Below are positions 6,678 to 14,891 of a DNA stretch of 27,047 nt, in pieces. The position numbers were made by a program, and so were the translations under genes. This stretch comes from a virus, in IMG/VR virus record IMGVR_UViG_3300032083_001869, positions 1 through 27,047 of that record, one strand, 5' to 3'. Each line of letters opens with the position of its first letter. Position 1 is the stretch's first letter. The notes beneath the pieces were generated by a model, which was not told the origin of the DNA, did not search any database, and saw nothing but the letters and a program-made list of their open reading frames with translations.

Positions 6678-7270
6678 TAGTTACCATTCTCAAGGTGGCA
6701 TATTGCGGCTGCGTAAACAGTCATAGATGTATTGCTTGTCTGCGGGGTGCACTTAATACCTATACTAGACCCCTTCGGGATAAGCTCATCTATTGTTGCG
6801 AACACTCTGGATTGATTGGTAGACTTGAAGATTATATGATTATCCCCATCCGTCATTGTCTCACCAGTTGCGCCCTTATAGCTATTTGCCAGTAAAGTAT
6901 TTGAGCTACCAAAGTTCCTGTTACTATTTATATCAACATCATTTGCGTTTGATATGATTGTACCCGCTGTTGGGTTGCGAACCACAGTCCACTTTATGTC
7001 CTCACTGGTGGTCCCGCCAGTTGTCGAACCTGCATGTAAAGCAAACGCTGTGATGTGCAGGTCTGAGTTCTCATTGTTCTTGATATAAAGAACAGGGGTT
7101 TCGGTCGCATTTGTTAGTGTGATATCCCCCGTATTTATATTATATGCGTTGCCGTCTTCGTTGGCTTGGTTGGCCTCTGCGATTGTAACGGAATACGTGT
7201 GCGCTCGGTTATTTGAGTCTACCTTAACCTCGTTACCGCTACCCGTTCCATCCTTTAAAGTTAAACTCAT
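6677..7270 (-). CDS. putative virion protein, beta-sandwich-like (197 aa)
   Basis: It starts at ATG 7270 in an ATGA overlap with the upstream gene. The N-terminus MSLTLKDGTGSGNEVKVDSNNRAHTYSV resembles small structural proteins at the end of podophage tail operons. It is strongly beta-patterned (VLYIKNNENSDLHITAFALHAGS) with few charges. A tail- or capsid-associated role is likely by context, and the exact function is unknown. Confidence 0.72.
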   Translation of the reverse strand: MSLTLKDGTGSGNEVKVDSNNRAHTYSVTIAEANQANEDGNAYNINTGDITLTNATETPVLYIKNNENSDLHITAFALHAGSTTGGTTSEDIKWTVVRNPTAGTIISNANDVDINSNRNFGSSNTLLANSYKGATGETMTDGDNHIIFKSTNQSRVFATIDELIPKGSSIGIKCTPQTSNTSMTVYAAAICHLENGN

Positions 7271-7518
7271 AACTCTACTCCTGTTAGTATCGAGAGATAC
7301 TGGTTCATTTTCATTAGTTCATTTAATATCATATCGTTATCAGCCGATAGGTTTTCTGTTATGGCTGAGTCTATTTCTGTGGGCACCCTGTTTGTGGTGC
7401 TTACATTTACGAGGTTGCCATCAGAGTCAATCAATCTAAGAGAGTCTTGCTCATCTAGCCCATCCTCAATAGTTTGGCGAGAATACTCAACCCCCGCCGA
7501 TCTTTGTATCCTTGCCAT
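7267..7518 (-). CDS. small virion-operon protein (83 aa)
   Basis: The ATG at 7518 has GGGG (minus strand) about 8 nt upstream and lies 3 nt after the preceding gene's stop. The text RSAGVEYSRQTIEDGLDEQDSLRLIDSDG is typical of small conserved proteins found near fibre genes in podophages, and the C-terminus is a short helix (NELMKMNQYLSILTG). It may be a trimerising or linker piece of the tail appendage. No biochemical function is known to me. Confidence 0.7.
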   Translation of the reverse strand: MARIQRSAGVEYSRQTIEDGLDEQDSLRLIDSDGNLVNVSTTNRVPTEIDSAITENLSADNDMILNELMKMNQYLSILTGVEL

Positions 7519-7521
7519 AGT

Positions 7522-7710
7522 CTACCCCGCTATCTTTGTTAGTAGCCCAGTAACCATACTTCCAAGGATGGTGATTACCACTGTAACCCATACGGGCAAT
7601 CTGTTTTTTACTTGATCTAATCCTGTCTTCATCTCAACATCCATCCTGTCTTGTCGTTTACTTGTAGCCACTATCATTGCATGAAGGCTCTCAAGAGTTA
7701 CTTTTACCAT
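7522..7710 (-). CDS. single-span membrane protein, XhlA/holin-like (62 aa)
   Basis: An N-terminal amphipathic coiled coil (VTLESLHAMIVATSKRQD...GLDQVKNR) is followed by one strong membrane segment, about residues 39-57 (PVWVTVVITILGSMVTGLL), and a short KIAG tail. This layout is that of haemolysin XhlA-like and small phage lysis or membrane proteins. It could assist a holin or anchor a virion part in the membrane. The start ATGGTA and its ribosome site TAGGAAT lie inside a repeat shared with the PASTA gene upstream. Confidence 0.7.
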   Translation of the reverse strand: MVKVTLESLHAMIVATSKRQDRMDVEMKTGLDQVKNRLPVWVTVVITILGSMVTGLLTKIAG

Positions 7711-7750
7711 TATTAATTCCTAGGTTATGGGCCATATTAAATTGCCACCA
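7703..7750. repeat. direct junction repeat, copy A
   Basis: This copy matches 8278-8326 almost base for base, including an exact 27-nt identity (7724-7750 versus 8300-8326). It contains, on the minus strand, the end of a tail-protein reading frame, its stop, a TAGGAAT ribosome site and the first codons (ATGGTA) of the following gene. Similarity continues more weakly to about 7768. The two copies bracket the PASTA-domain gene. Confidence 0.85.
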
Positions 7751-7815
7751 GAGGCAACTTCTGTATAGTGGACCTTATCCCACATAGCATCCACAAATAG
7801 ATTTATAGTATTCCC
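7720..7815 (-). pseudogene. decayed C-terminal remnant of a tail protein like the 180-aa gene at 8296-8838
   Basis: On the minus strand a 31-codon open stretch ends KVHYTEVASGGNLIWPIT and TAG. The intact gene upstream ends KVYYTEAAGGGNLIWPIT. A TGA at 7816-7818 closes the frame just before it, and the rest of the 7711-7850 gap shows no other gene. It looks like the tail end of a duplicated beta-sandwich gene whose body has been lost. A 21-aa start at an internal ATG is possible but has no ribosome site that I can see. Confidence 0.7.
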
Positions 7816-7850
7816 TCAATCGTTGGTTTGGTCATTATCTAATCCTTGGG

Positions 7851-8285
7851 TTATAATCCTGTGTATACGAACAATTGAACTTCATCAGAGCGAGCCACAA
7901 CTTCTCCTGCTGGTGGATATTGACGGGCAATATCTCCTGCAATACCGCCATCCCTGTCGATGGTCCTGATATTTGAGAACCCAACACCAGACAAGATAGC
8001 TGTAGCCTCGGTCAAGGTTTTGGCAGAAAGGTCTGGTACGGTCAAGGGTGGTTGTTTGTCGATGGCAAGTACCTCGGTAGCATTTACAAAAGTACCTATG
8101 TCAGATAGACAGGCAGACACCTCAGCGATAGTATCTGATATCTTCCCTAAATACTTTACTTGAGCTGAATCACTCAAATCGACCATGTACGTTTCCAGCA
8201 ATCCGATGTCCTTACGGAAGTCCGATGCCTTAGAGGCTAATTCCCCTGTCAATCTTTTTACTTGCACTAAATTTTCGTTTACCAT
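7851..8285 (-). CDS. PASTA-domain protein with N-terminal coiled coil (144 aa)
   Basis: Residues 1-75 are helical and heptad-like (LVQVKRLTGELASKASDFRK). Residues 80-144 form one PASTA domain. It has LTVPDLSAKTLTEATAILSG (81-100), the turn GFSNIRTID and the closing QYPPAGEVVARSDEVQLFV (122-140), exactly the family spacing. PASTA domains are known from penicillin-binding proteins and Ser/Thr kinases, where they bind peptidoglycan stems or act as spacers. Here it may bind cell wall or serve as a virion appendage. No membrane segment or signal peptide is seen. It has a TAGGAAT ribosome site and sits between two direct repeats. Confidence 0.8.
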   Translation of the reverse strand: MVNENLVQVKRLTGELASKASDFRKDIGLLETYMVDLSDSAQVKYLGKISDTIAEVSACLSDIGTFVNATEVLAIDKQPPLTVPDLSAKTLTEATAILSGVGFSNIRTIDRDGGIAGDIARQYPPAGEVVARSDEVQLFVYTGL

Positions 8286-8326
8286 TATTTTATTCCTAAG
8301 TTATGGGCCATATTAAATTGCCACCA
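8278..8326. repeat. direct junction repeat, copy B
   Basis: This is the partner of 7703-7750. Its start-to-start distance is about 575 bases, so one repeat unit equals the PASTA gene plus a tail-protein remnant. It covers the junction between the 180-aa tail protein (stop at 8296) and the PASTA gene start (8285). Recombination between the copies would delete the PASTA gene cleanly and leave a working junction. Confidence 0.85.
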
Positions 8327-8838
8327 CCAGCGGCTTCTGTGTAATATACTTTTATTTTAACGACATCTATAGAAGTTGTTTCGGGGTCTTCGCCATCGTT
8401 TTGCACAGTAAACTGAGCACCAAAAGTGGATGCGTTAACATCGTTACCAGAACCCACATCCAAAGTTGTTCCCCACAAGTCAGTTGGTCCACCAAATGTG
8501 TACGTTGTTTCCGACGAAGATATTGACCCACTTGGAGACTGCCCAACCGTTGCTCCGGTCCCAATAGGAGACCCCCCGTATGCTAATCTGATAGTCTGAA
8601 ATGTCTGGTCAAACGCACTGGTAGATTTGGCATGAATCTGAACTTCAACACCATCAACAGTAGACCCTGCTGAAATACCTGCAGAAATGTTTGTTCCGCG
8701 CAAAGCCCCTGATAGACCTAAGTCTGGTATAGAGTCAGTTGCGTAGGCGTTGTTATCAGAAGTAATATTACTTTCGGTAGCCCAAGTGGAAGCAACATCC
8801 GTTGCTGTACCAACAGTTAAGAATCCTGTATCAGCCAT
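8296..8838 (-). CDS. beta-sandwich virion/tail-appendage protein (180 aa)
   Basis: The start ATG 8838 overlaps the fibre gene's stop (TAATG). The sequence is nearly all beta-prone and Gly/Ser/Thr-rich (STVDGVEVQIHAKSTSAFDQTFQTIRLAYGG), with no cysteines, and ends NLIWPIT. Proteins of this look often follow fibre genes and are thought to be adhesin or fibre-tip parts. The function is inferred from position and composition. Its last 20 or so codons are duplicated in degraded form near 7720. Confidence 0.72.
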   Translation of the reverse strand: MADTGFLTVGTATDVASTWATESNITSDNNAYATDSIPDLGLSGALRGTNISAGISAGSTVDGVEVQIHAKSTSAFDQTFQTIRLAYGGSPIGTGATVGQSPSGSISSSETTYTFGGPTDLWGTTLDVGSGNDVNASTFGAQFTVQNDGEDPETTSIDVVKIKVYYTEAAGGGNLIWPIT

Positions 8839-10394
8839 TATGAGAAGTCCGCCGCACTTGTGCCGTAGTAATTCGTTCCATCATACACAAAGTGAATAAT
8901 ATCAACAGCATTTGCGGATGCTGTTATTGTTGGAGCTGTACCCGAAGGCCACTTTACGCTTGCAGGCCATCCTGTAACTGCTGTAACGGCGCCATCACCC
9001 GCCGCGTTGTTAATAAACTTTAGAATAAATGTCCCCGGATTGGTAGGGGCGGTAAAAGTAAACGTTTCAGAGTTGTTCGGACTAGCTCCTGCTGTATAAA
9101 AAAACAAGTTCCCTGCACCCCAGTCAATCGTAGTTGTACCATCACCTGTTGCACTCTGGGCTGTATGCCCAATAGAGGCCCCGTCATGAAGTGTCTCTAC
9201 CACAAACTTTGCTTCAGTAGAATTTATATGGAACCGTTCAACCCCAGCTGTCCTGAAGTTCATTGTGTCGCCACTATTCTCGTAGATGATTCTCCCCTGA
9301 GATGCAGAGGCACTATCCCCAAAGAATAGATTGCAATTACCGCCAGTGGTTCCAATAATACTCATACCTACCTGAGAGGAGCTTTCCTGCACAGACAGAT
9401 TATCAGCATTAACATCTGGTGTTTGTGCGTAAGCACCAATATCAGAGGCTATGGCTCCAGTACTGGATATTGCTCCACAACCCAGAGTGCCCATAGAAGA
9501 TACGTTGTTTGAATCATCTATAACTATGCCAGACTCTTGAACTCCCTTAACACCACCATCCCCACGGACAATACGGTTGTCTGTTATATTGGCACCTGCG
9601 GTTACGTCACCAGCTCCGCCAACCTGAGAGTCTACATAAGCCTTGATTGATTGCTGTGTAGCTATCTGTGTGGCAGAGTTGCTAGCCATATTGTCTTCGT
9701 CCAGGACAGCAGTACCAGATACCCCTGTGTTTAATACTGGAGATGTGGCAGTAAGGTTTGTCATGTTGTTAGAGTCATCTATAAGGATACCAGAGTCTTG
9801 CAAGGTGTCCCCAGCCGTTCCGTTAAACCGAGCAATAGCGTTATCGGTACTGGATGCTGGACCATCTACATTCCCCTCAACCACACCCCACTCAAGGGCT
9901 GTCTTTCCAGAGTTGAGTCTTAGGGAGTCTCCAGCAGTAGCACCTATAACGGTAGGTAACTCTGCATCGAATACGGTGTCACTATTGCCATCATGAGCAA
10001 TGCCATCAGCCTTTGGAACCTTGACGCATCGGTCAACTTGTTCTTGAATACTTAGGTCTGACTGAATACTCTTGTCAAGGTCTGACTCAATATTGTTGTG
10101 CAAGTCATAGGTGGACGCTTGTGTAAGTGCCGTCTTTCGGTTGAGTAACACAGCCTCCGTAGATAATGGGGCAGTAACAAACGTCACTGTGGCTGAGCTC
10201 TTATCATCCGCCAATACAATGGAGTATTCGGTAGCCCCCGTACCCTCGGCGCGTACAGACTCAGCACCAGTAGACTCGGTGATTACAATAACCTCTAAGT
10301 CTGCCGTGGCGTTTAATGGATGACTGAAGGCGAACGCAGTGGTTGACCCGTTCCCGTCATATCCTACTTTATTTGTTGTGCTTGATTGTGACAT
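8838..10394 (-). CDS. tail fibre protein
   Basis: The 518-aa protein starts with a T7 gp17-like attachment domain (about 1-125). YDGNGSTTAFAFSHPLNATADLEV and VLLNRKTALTQASTYDLHN match the usual pattern, followed by the helical SIQEQVDRCVKVP that leads into the shaft. The shaft holds two copies of a fibre repeat, ARFNGTAGDTLQDSGILIDDSNN (about 188-210) and VRGDGGVKGVQESGIVIDDSNN (about 273-294). The C-terminal third is beta-rich and probably includes the receptor-binding tip. The start ATG follows the 1498-aa gene directly, with AGGAAT as ribosome site. Confidence 0.85.
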   Translation of the reverse strand: MSQSSTTNKVGYDGNGSTTAFAFSHPLNATADLEVIVITESTGAESVRAEGTGATEYSIVLADDKSSATVTFVTAPLSTEAVLLNRKTALTQASTYDLHNNIESDLDKSIQSDLSIQEQVDRCVKVPKADGIAHDGNSDTVFDAELPTVIGATAGDSLRLNSGKTALEWGVVEGNVDGPASSTDNAIARFNGTAGDTLQDSGILIDDSNNMTNLTATSPVLNTGVSGTAVLDEDNMASNSATQIATQQSIKAYVDSQVGGAGDVTAGANITDNRIVRGDGGVKGVQESGIVIDDSNNVSSMGTLGCGAISSTGAIASDIGAYAQTPDVNADNLSVQESSSQVGMSIIGTTGGNCNLFFGDSASASQGRIIYENSGDTMNFRTAGVERFHINSTEAKFVVETLHDGASIGHTAQSATGDGTTTIDWGAGNLFFYTAGASPNNSETFTFTAPTNPGTFILKFINNAAGDGAVTAVTGWPASVKWPSGTAPTITASANAVDIIHFVYDGTNYYGTSAADFS

Positions 10395-13300
10395 TTATTT
10401 ATTCCTAGTCATTGTTTTGGCGGCGGTTTCAGAGTATCCAAACGCCCGTAGTAAGCCTTCAGCACTGCCCTCATCTGCAACTTCTATAGCCCCAGATATG
10501 CCGTTAAATATATTTTCAGAACCCAGCCTTGATACAGAGTCCATTACTTCAAATACAACCTCCAGAACCTCCTGTTCAGTAAACTCTTCCTCGCCATTCA
10601 CCGCTTTCATTCCCTTCATGGTAATCTTAAAGAATTCACCAAGAGGGTTCTCTATATCTCTAACCCCATAAGAAGTAAGCTCTGCATCTGTCATGCTATT
10701 AATGGCCTGTATGGTTACAGCATCAAGTCCCTCTCCCATTATAGGGACAGCACCAAAGTTTCCTTTTAATCCTGCATGTATAAGGCCTAGGGCAAGTTCA
10801 TCTTCATCGTCAAACGATATCTGTCCAGCCACTAACGAGTACATAGCAGGTACGGCAAACTGGTATATAGCAAGGTTTTTGAACAGCTCTGTTCGCGTGA
10901 TTTCACCGTTACGATACTTGGCGAACGCTTGCATTTGCATATTCATAAGAGCAATGGCAGACGATGAGAACATACGAATAGTCCTTGCGAACGGGTCTTG
11001 GTTCTTTTGAAGCAGACTCATGTTGGACGGAAGGCTACTTTGCTGGGAGCCCTCAGCTTTACGTGTTACGATATCAAGAGCCTCCTTCTTTGTCTTCCCT
11101 TGAACTTGAGTCAGATAATCATAGTACATTCCACCACCAACATATATAGCCCCAACATCACCGATAACTGTGGGCTTCATACCTAGTCGGACCCACCTGT
11201 TCTGGTCAGAGAAAAGTCCTATAGTTTCGTTGTCAAGTAATGCATTGTAATCTGCGTCAATATGCTCTGATCGATTTTTTATAGTCTCACTATCTCTAAG
11301 GATACTTCTCCATCTCTTTACTGACAAAGGGTTGAAGGCTTTATGTAGATTCTTAATAACGTATGATGTAGGGACATCTTCTAAGATACCAGCAAAAGAT
11401 GTTATTTGCTTAAATATCTGGTTTGGTTTAAACATCAACTTGTTAACGATATATACTTTATTGAAGTAGTTCCACATCTCTCCGCGCGATTGGCTTTGGC
11501 GGGTAGGCATGTCTTTTATATAGTCGATATGGTCCTTTAGTCTGTCATACCCGCGCTTGCCTATATTTCTGATTACCTCTGCTCTAACCTTCTCATCTCG
11601 GATTATAGCATTGATGTCGGATATTTTCTTCTGGTAGTTTGTAAAGTACATAGCGGAATCTATATAGTGGGACATGGTTTCTGCTATACCAATATCCATA
11701 AAGTCAAGCGATGTATCGGTTCTTTTTTGGGTAAAGCTAGGTATAGCCAGTCCGTTTGGACCTAGGAAAGTTATATCGTTTACACTTATGTCTCCACGTC
11801 CTTTCTGCTTCCTTGGGGCTGGAGAATAGTTTTCAATAAGTGGCATATCCATTAAGAATAGCTCTCTGTATACAGGAGATATTTCATCGTAAAGCTCTTT
11901 GTAAATCTTTAGAGACTCATCAATAAACTTCTTTTCATTAGTGCTTAGGCTACCCTCTAGCTCAGCGATAAACTGCTCTGTGTAACCAGTACCCTTTTCG
12001 TCCATGGCTTGTGCACGTTGTTTTTTGTTCCTTAAATTCATTACACGTTGCATTACCTGCCCTTTAGTAAGGTGATATACAACGGTTTCTCCATTCTCTT
12101 TTTGAAGAGTGTAGTCTTGCTCGCTCTCGATAGAGGACCACGACTCCATGTCCTTCTGGTTAAACCCCAACTTGTCTCTCATGTCTTTCAATCGAGAGCT
12201 CCATCGAATCTTACCATTCCTGTAATCCATATCAGACTTAGTGAGATCAAAGGCCCTGATATTCTGGAGTCCAAGTTTGACCCATAACGTATTCAGTGTC
12301 TCAAAGTACTGATTAAAGAAAGTATCTTGAACAAAGTACCTCTTTCCTTTACGGGCTTTTCTAAGTCGATTCTCACTACCAACCTCATTACCCCTGGATA
12401 CAGCAATCTTTGCAGCCTCAAGCTCAGCGGCCCTAGCTATATAGCTCGCGTCTGGTATGTACCCATAATTTACAAGGTATTCAACACCATCGAGGGTTAG
12501 GGCATAGGATTCAGCCAATTCGTCTACACTTACAGTCCCCTCTTGCTCTTGACTCAGCAGCTGGTAGAAGCTATCAATAACTGGTCGATACATATTACCG
12601 TATTCTTGGTCAAACTTCTCATATACAGACTCAAACCCACTTCGACTATTAAGCATAGCGTTCATGGTGTCTAGGGCGTTATTTAAGTCGATATCTAAGT
12701 CGATATCTTTTGTTTTGCCCTGCTTGCTAAGGGTTTTCTTTAAAGTCTTTCTGTGGGCCTTATATGCCTCCTTAGAGGTCATGTTTTTGGCGACCTGTAT
12801 TATGTCTTCAATAGCATCCGCTATAGCGTCAATCTGCTCCTCTACATCTGCCTCGCTGAGTTTCTTGGTGATTAGTTTATCCTTGCGCTTATTAAGTTCG
12901 TCAAGTATCTTTTTCTTACTATCTTTGCCTAGGACCTTGCCTTTAAATACAGGCATACTCTTAATCAGTCTTTCTACGCTACCAATAACATCGACAAAGA
13001 ACGCTTGACTTTTTTTCTGTCCAGAGTTTAACCCCTTCATAAACGACTTGATTGAGGCATCTCTAGTTATCTTTCTCAGTGCTTGCCCTGGAACAGATAT
13101 CCGCTCGTTATTTATAAAGTCGAATATTTCTGAGGAATCGTTTCGTTCAGACCATTCTCTGTATTCTGCCTCTTTTGCCTGAATATCTGCCTCGATATCT
13201 TTAGACCTCTGGGCTATTTTTCTATATTCTGGAAGCCCCTCTAATCCATCCCTGAAGGCCTTATTATCATCGAACCCCTCCATCTGATCAGAGTCTATGG

Positions 13301-14891
13301 CTTCAAAATCCTGTATAGTGTCCTCTAAACTTCGGACCTCGGCATTAATGTCAAATAATTCCTCCCCAAGAGCCTGATCCTGTTCTTTCTTAAGTCCCCT
13401 TAACTCCTTGCGCATACCAATAAGTGCCTCTGATATACTTTTACCCTCTAGAGATTTCAGGTACTTGTGTCTCTTGTCTGTCTGGTCGAATTTCTCCGCA
13501 TACTTCTCAACAACTTGCGCACCAGAATCCTCAAGCTCCTTCTGTATGCCGGACAGCTTCTTTGTGTCTGATTGTATATCTCTGAGCTTGGATGCTTGGA
13601 TCACTTGAGATTCAGCTTTTGTAGCAACAGCCATTTGTGAAGCAATACCTTTAACATATTCCTCTTGTTGGGCTGTGGTCTTGAATACGTTCCCAAACTC
13701 TTGCCCGCTCAACTGACTCTGAACTATAGATGAAATCTTATCCTGCAACATCCGAAGTCTCTTGCCAGATTCAGTCTTTGGGGTCTCTAGCCTAGAGTCC
13801 TTGAACGCCTCTTTTTCCGTTGTGATTGTGTTGCGTATAGACCCCTCAATTTCCCTCATTAGCTGGTCAACAACATTCTGGTCTAAAGCTCCAGACCTCA
13901 CTTGTCTACGACCAGCGATATCTGATATCCCCCCACCAACTGGTCCAGCAACCCCCCCAAGAATACCCCCAATAAGAACAGATTCCCCTATCTGAGAAAC
14001 CCCTTCAGCAAGCCCGACATCATCAACCCCTGTGATGTTTTCTATGCCAATAACAGACGCTTCCTGAGTACCCTCCTGTATCCCCTCTGTAACCATCCCC
14101 TCAACTGCTCTTTGTAAAGCTCTTTTAGCTGGGGTCCCCATGGTTTTCATGAGCATTTGTATTCCAGCAAGCTCCAATAACCCCATACTTAAGCCAGTTG
14201 AATTGGCTATCATGAGGGCTTCTTTTGGAGACTTGCCCGCATCTATGGCTTTAGCATAAGTGTCTGTCTGTTGTAGTGCCCCAAAAAAGGCAGCAGCAGC
14301 CTTTGGACTTCTTGTTATAAGAGTTATCCCTAGAGCCTCTACTAGGGACGCACCCCCAGAACCAAGGTTAAACATAAAGCTTCGCTCGCCATCTTCATCA
14401 AACGCCCAGTCATACTCGGCAACAATCTGGCGGTAATCATCCATAAGGGATACAGACAGATCATCGGCTATATCATCCATGTATGCCACAACTTCTCCTG
14501 AAATACCAGGAAACTGTTCTGCGTTATCCCCTACAATGTCAGAGAATTCTTGCGCAAGTATTGCAGGGAACCTTGTGGCAACCCCTCTCACCTGAAGCGC
14601 GGCGCCAGCAACCATTTCCTCGATACCTTTAGACGAGGACTGGATAAATTCAGGAAGCTCTCTTTCATCCGATATAGGTGCACTGCCAAAAAATGTGTGA
14701 TCGGGTAGAAGCCCCTCTGACTCCTGCCTGTCAATCATAGGGGTTGAGGTACCTAATGGGGCTTGAATGGTATTGCCAGACATAGGGTTAAGCCGATCTA
14801 CGATAGGAGGCTCAGACCCAGCTTTAACTGTAGAGACAACAGAAGTGTCTAATGAGCTTCCCTTTATATATTCTTCGTAGGTCATTGGCAT
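10395..14891 (-). CDS. very large internal virion (ejection) protein, T7 gp16-like
   Basis: The 1498-aa protein lies where T7 carries gene 16. The N-terminal 330 residues contain amphipathic and small-residue-rich hydrophobic stretches (SVLIGGILGGVAGPVGGGI, about 307-325; PKAAAAFFGALQQ). A long charged coiled-coil region (about 330-700) follows, then a mixed domain. The C-terminal 350 residues have aromatic and hydrophobic segments (YQFAVPAMYSLVAGQISF). This fits a protein stored in the head core and ejected to form part of the channel through the periplasm and inner membrane. I see no lysozyme or transglycosylase motif in it; that activity is in the upstream gene. It begins in a TAATG overlap. 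Confidence 0.8.
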   Translation of the reverse strand: MPMTYEEYIKGSSLDTSVVSTVKAGSEPPIVDRLNPMSGNTIQAPLGTSTPMIDRQESEGLLPDHTFFGSAPISDERELPEFIQSSSKGIEEMVAGAALQVRGVATRFPAILAQEFSDIVGDNAEQFPGISGEVVAYMDDIADDLSVSLMDDYRQIVAEYDWAFDEDGERSFMFNLGSGGASLVEALGITLITRSPKAAAAFFGALQQTDTYAKAIDAGKSPKEALMIANSTGLSMGLLELAGIQMLMKTMGTPAKRALQRAVEGMVTEGIQEGTQEASVIGIENITGVDDVGLAEGVSQIGESVLIGGILGGVAGPVGGGISDIAGRRQVRSGALDQNVVDQLMREIEGSIRNTITTEKEAFKDSRLETPKTESGKRLRMLQDKISSIVQSQLSGQEFGNVFKTTAQQEEYVKGIASQMAVATKAESQVIQASKLRDIQSDTKKLSGIQKELEDSGAQVVEKYAEKFDQTDKRHKYLKSLEGKSISEALIGMRKELRGLKKEQDQALGEELFDINAEVRSLEDTIQDFEAIDSDQMEGFDDNKAFRDGLEGLPEYRKIAQRSKDIEADIQAKEAEYREWSERNDSSEIFDFINNERISVPGQALRKITRDASIKSFMKGLNSGQKKSQAFFVDVIGSVERLIKSMPVFKGKVLGKDSKKKILDELNKRKDKLITKKLSEADVEEQIDAIADAIEDIIQVAKNMTSKEAYKAHRKTLKKTLSKQGKTKDIDLDIDLNNALDTMNAMLNSRSGFESVYEKFDQEYGNMYRPVIDSFYQLLSQEQEGTVSVDELAESYALTLDGVEYLVNYGYIPDASYIARAAELEAAKIAVSRGNEVGSENRLRKARKGKRYFVQDTFFNQYFETLNTLWVKLGLQNIRAFDLTKSDMDYRNGKIRWSSRLKDMRDKLGFNQKDMESWSSIESEQDYTLQKENGETVVYHLTKGQVMQRVMNLRNKKQRAQAMDEKGTGYTEQFIAELEGSLSTNEKKFIDESLKIYKELYDEISPVYRELFLMDMPLIENYSPAPRKQKGRGDISVNDITFLGPNGLAIPSFTQKRTDTSLDFMDIGIAETMSHYIDSAMYFTNYQKKISDINAIIRDEKVRAEVIRNIGKRGYDRLKDHIDYIKDMPTRQSQSRGEMWNYFNKVYIVNKLMFKPNQIFKQITSFAGILEDVPTSYVIKNLHKAFNPLSVKRWRSILRDSETIKNRSEHIDADYNALLDNETIGLFSDQNRWVRLGMKPTVIGDVGAIYVGGGMYYDYLTQVQGKTKKEALDIVTRKAEGSQQSSLPSNMSLLQKNQDPFARTIRMFSSSAIALMNMQMQAFAKYRNGEITRTELFKNLAIYQFAVPAMYSLVAGQISFDDEDELALGLIHAGLKGNFGAVPIMGEGLDAVTIQAINSMTDAELTSYGVRDIENPLGEFFKITMKGMKAVNGEEEFTEQEVLEVVFEVMDSVSRLGSENIFNGISGAIEVADEGSAEGLLRAFGYSETAAKTMTRNK

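Noticed and set aside
6264-10394. A diversity-generating retroelement as in BPP-1
   Set aside because: The virion genes recall BPP-1, but I see no reverse transcriptase gene and no template/variable repeat pair; the 7703/8278 repeats lie at gene junctions, not in a receptor-binding domain.
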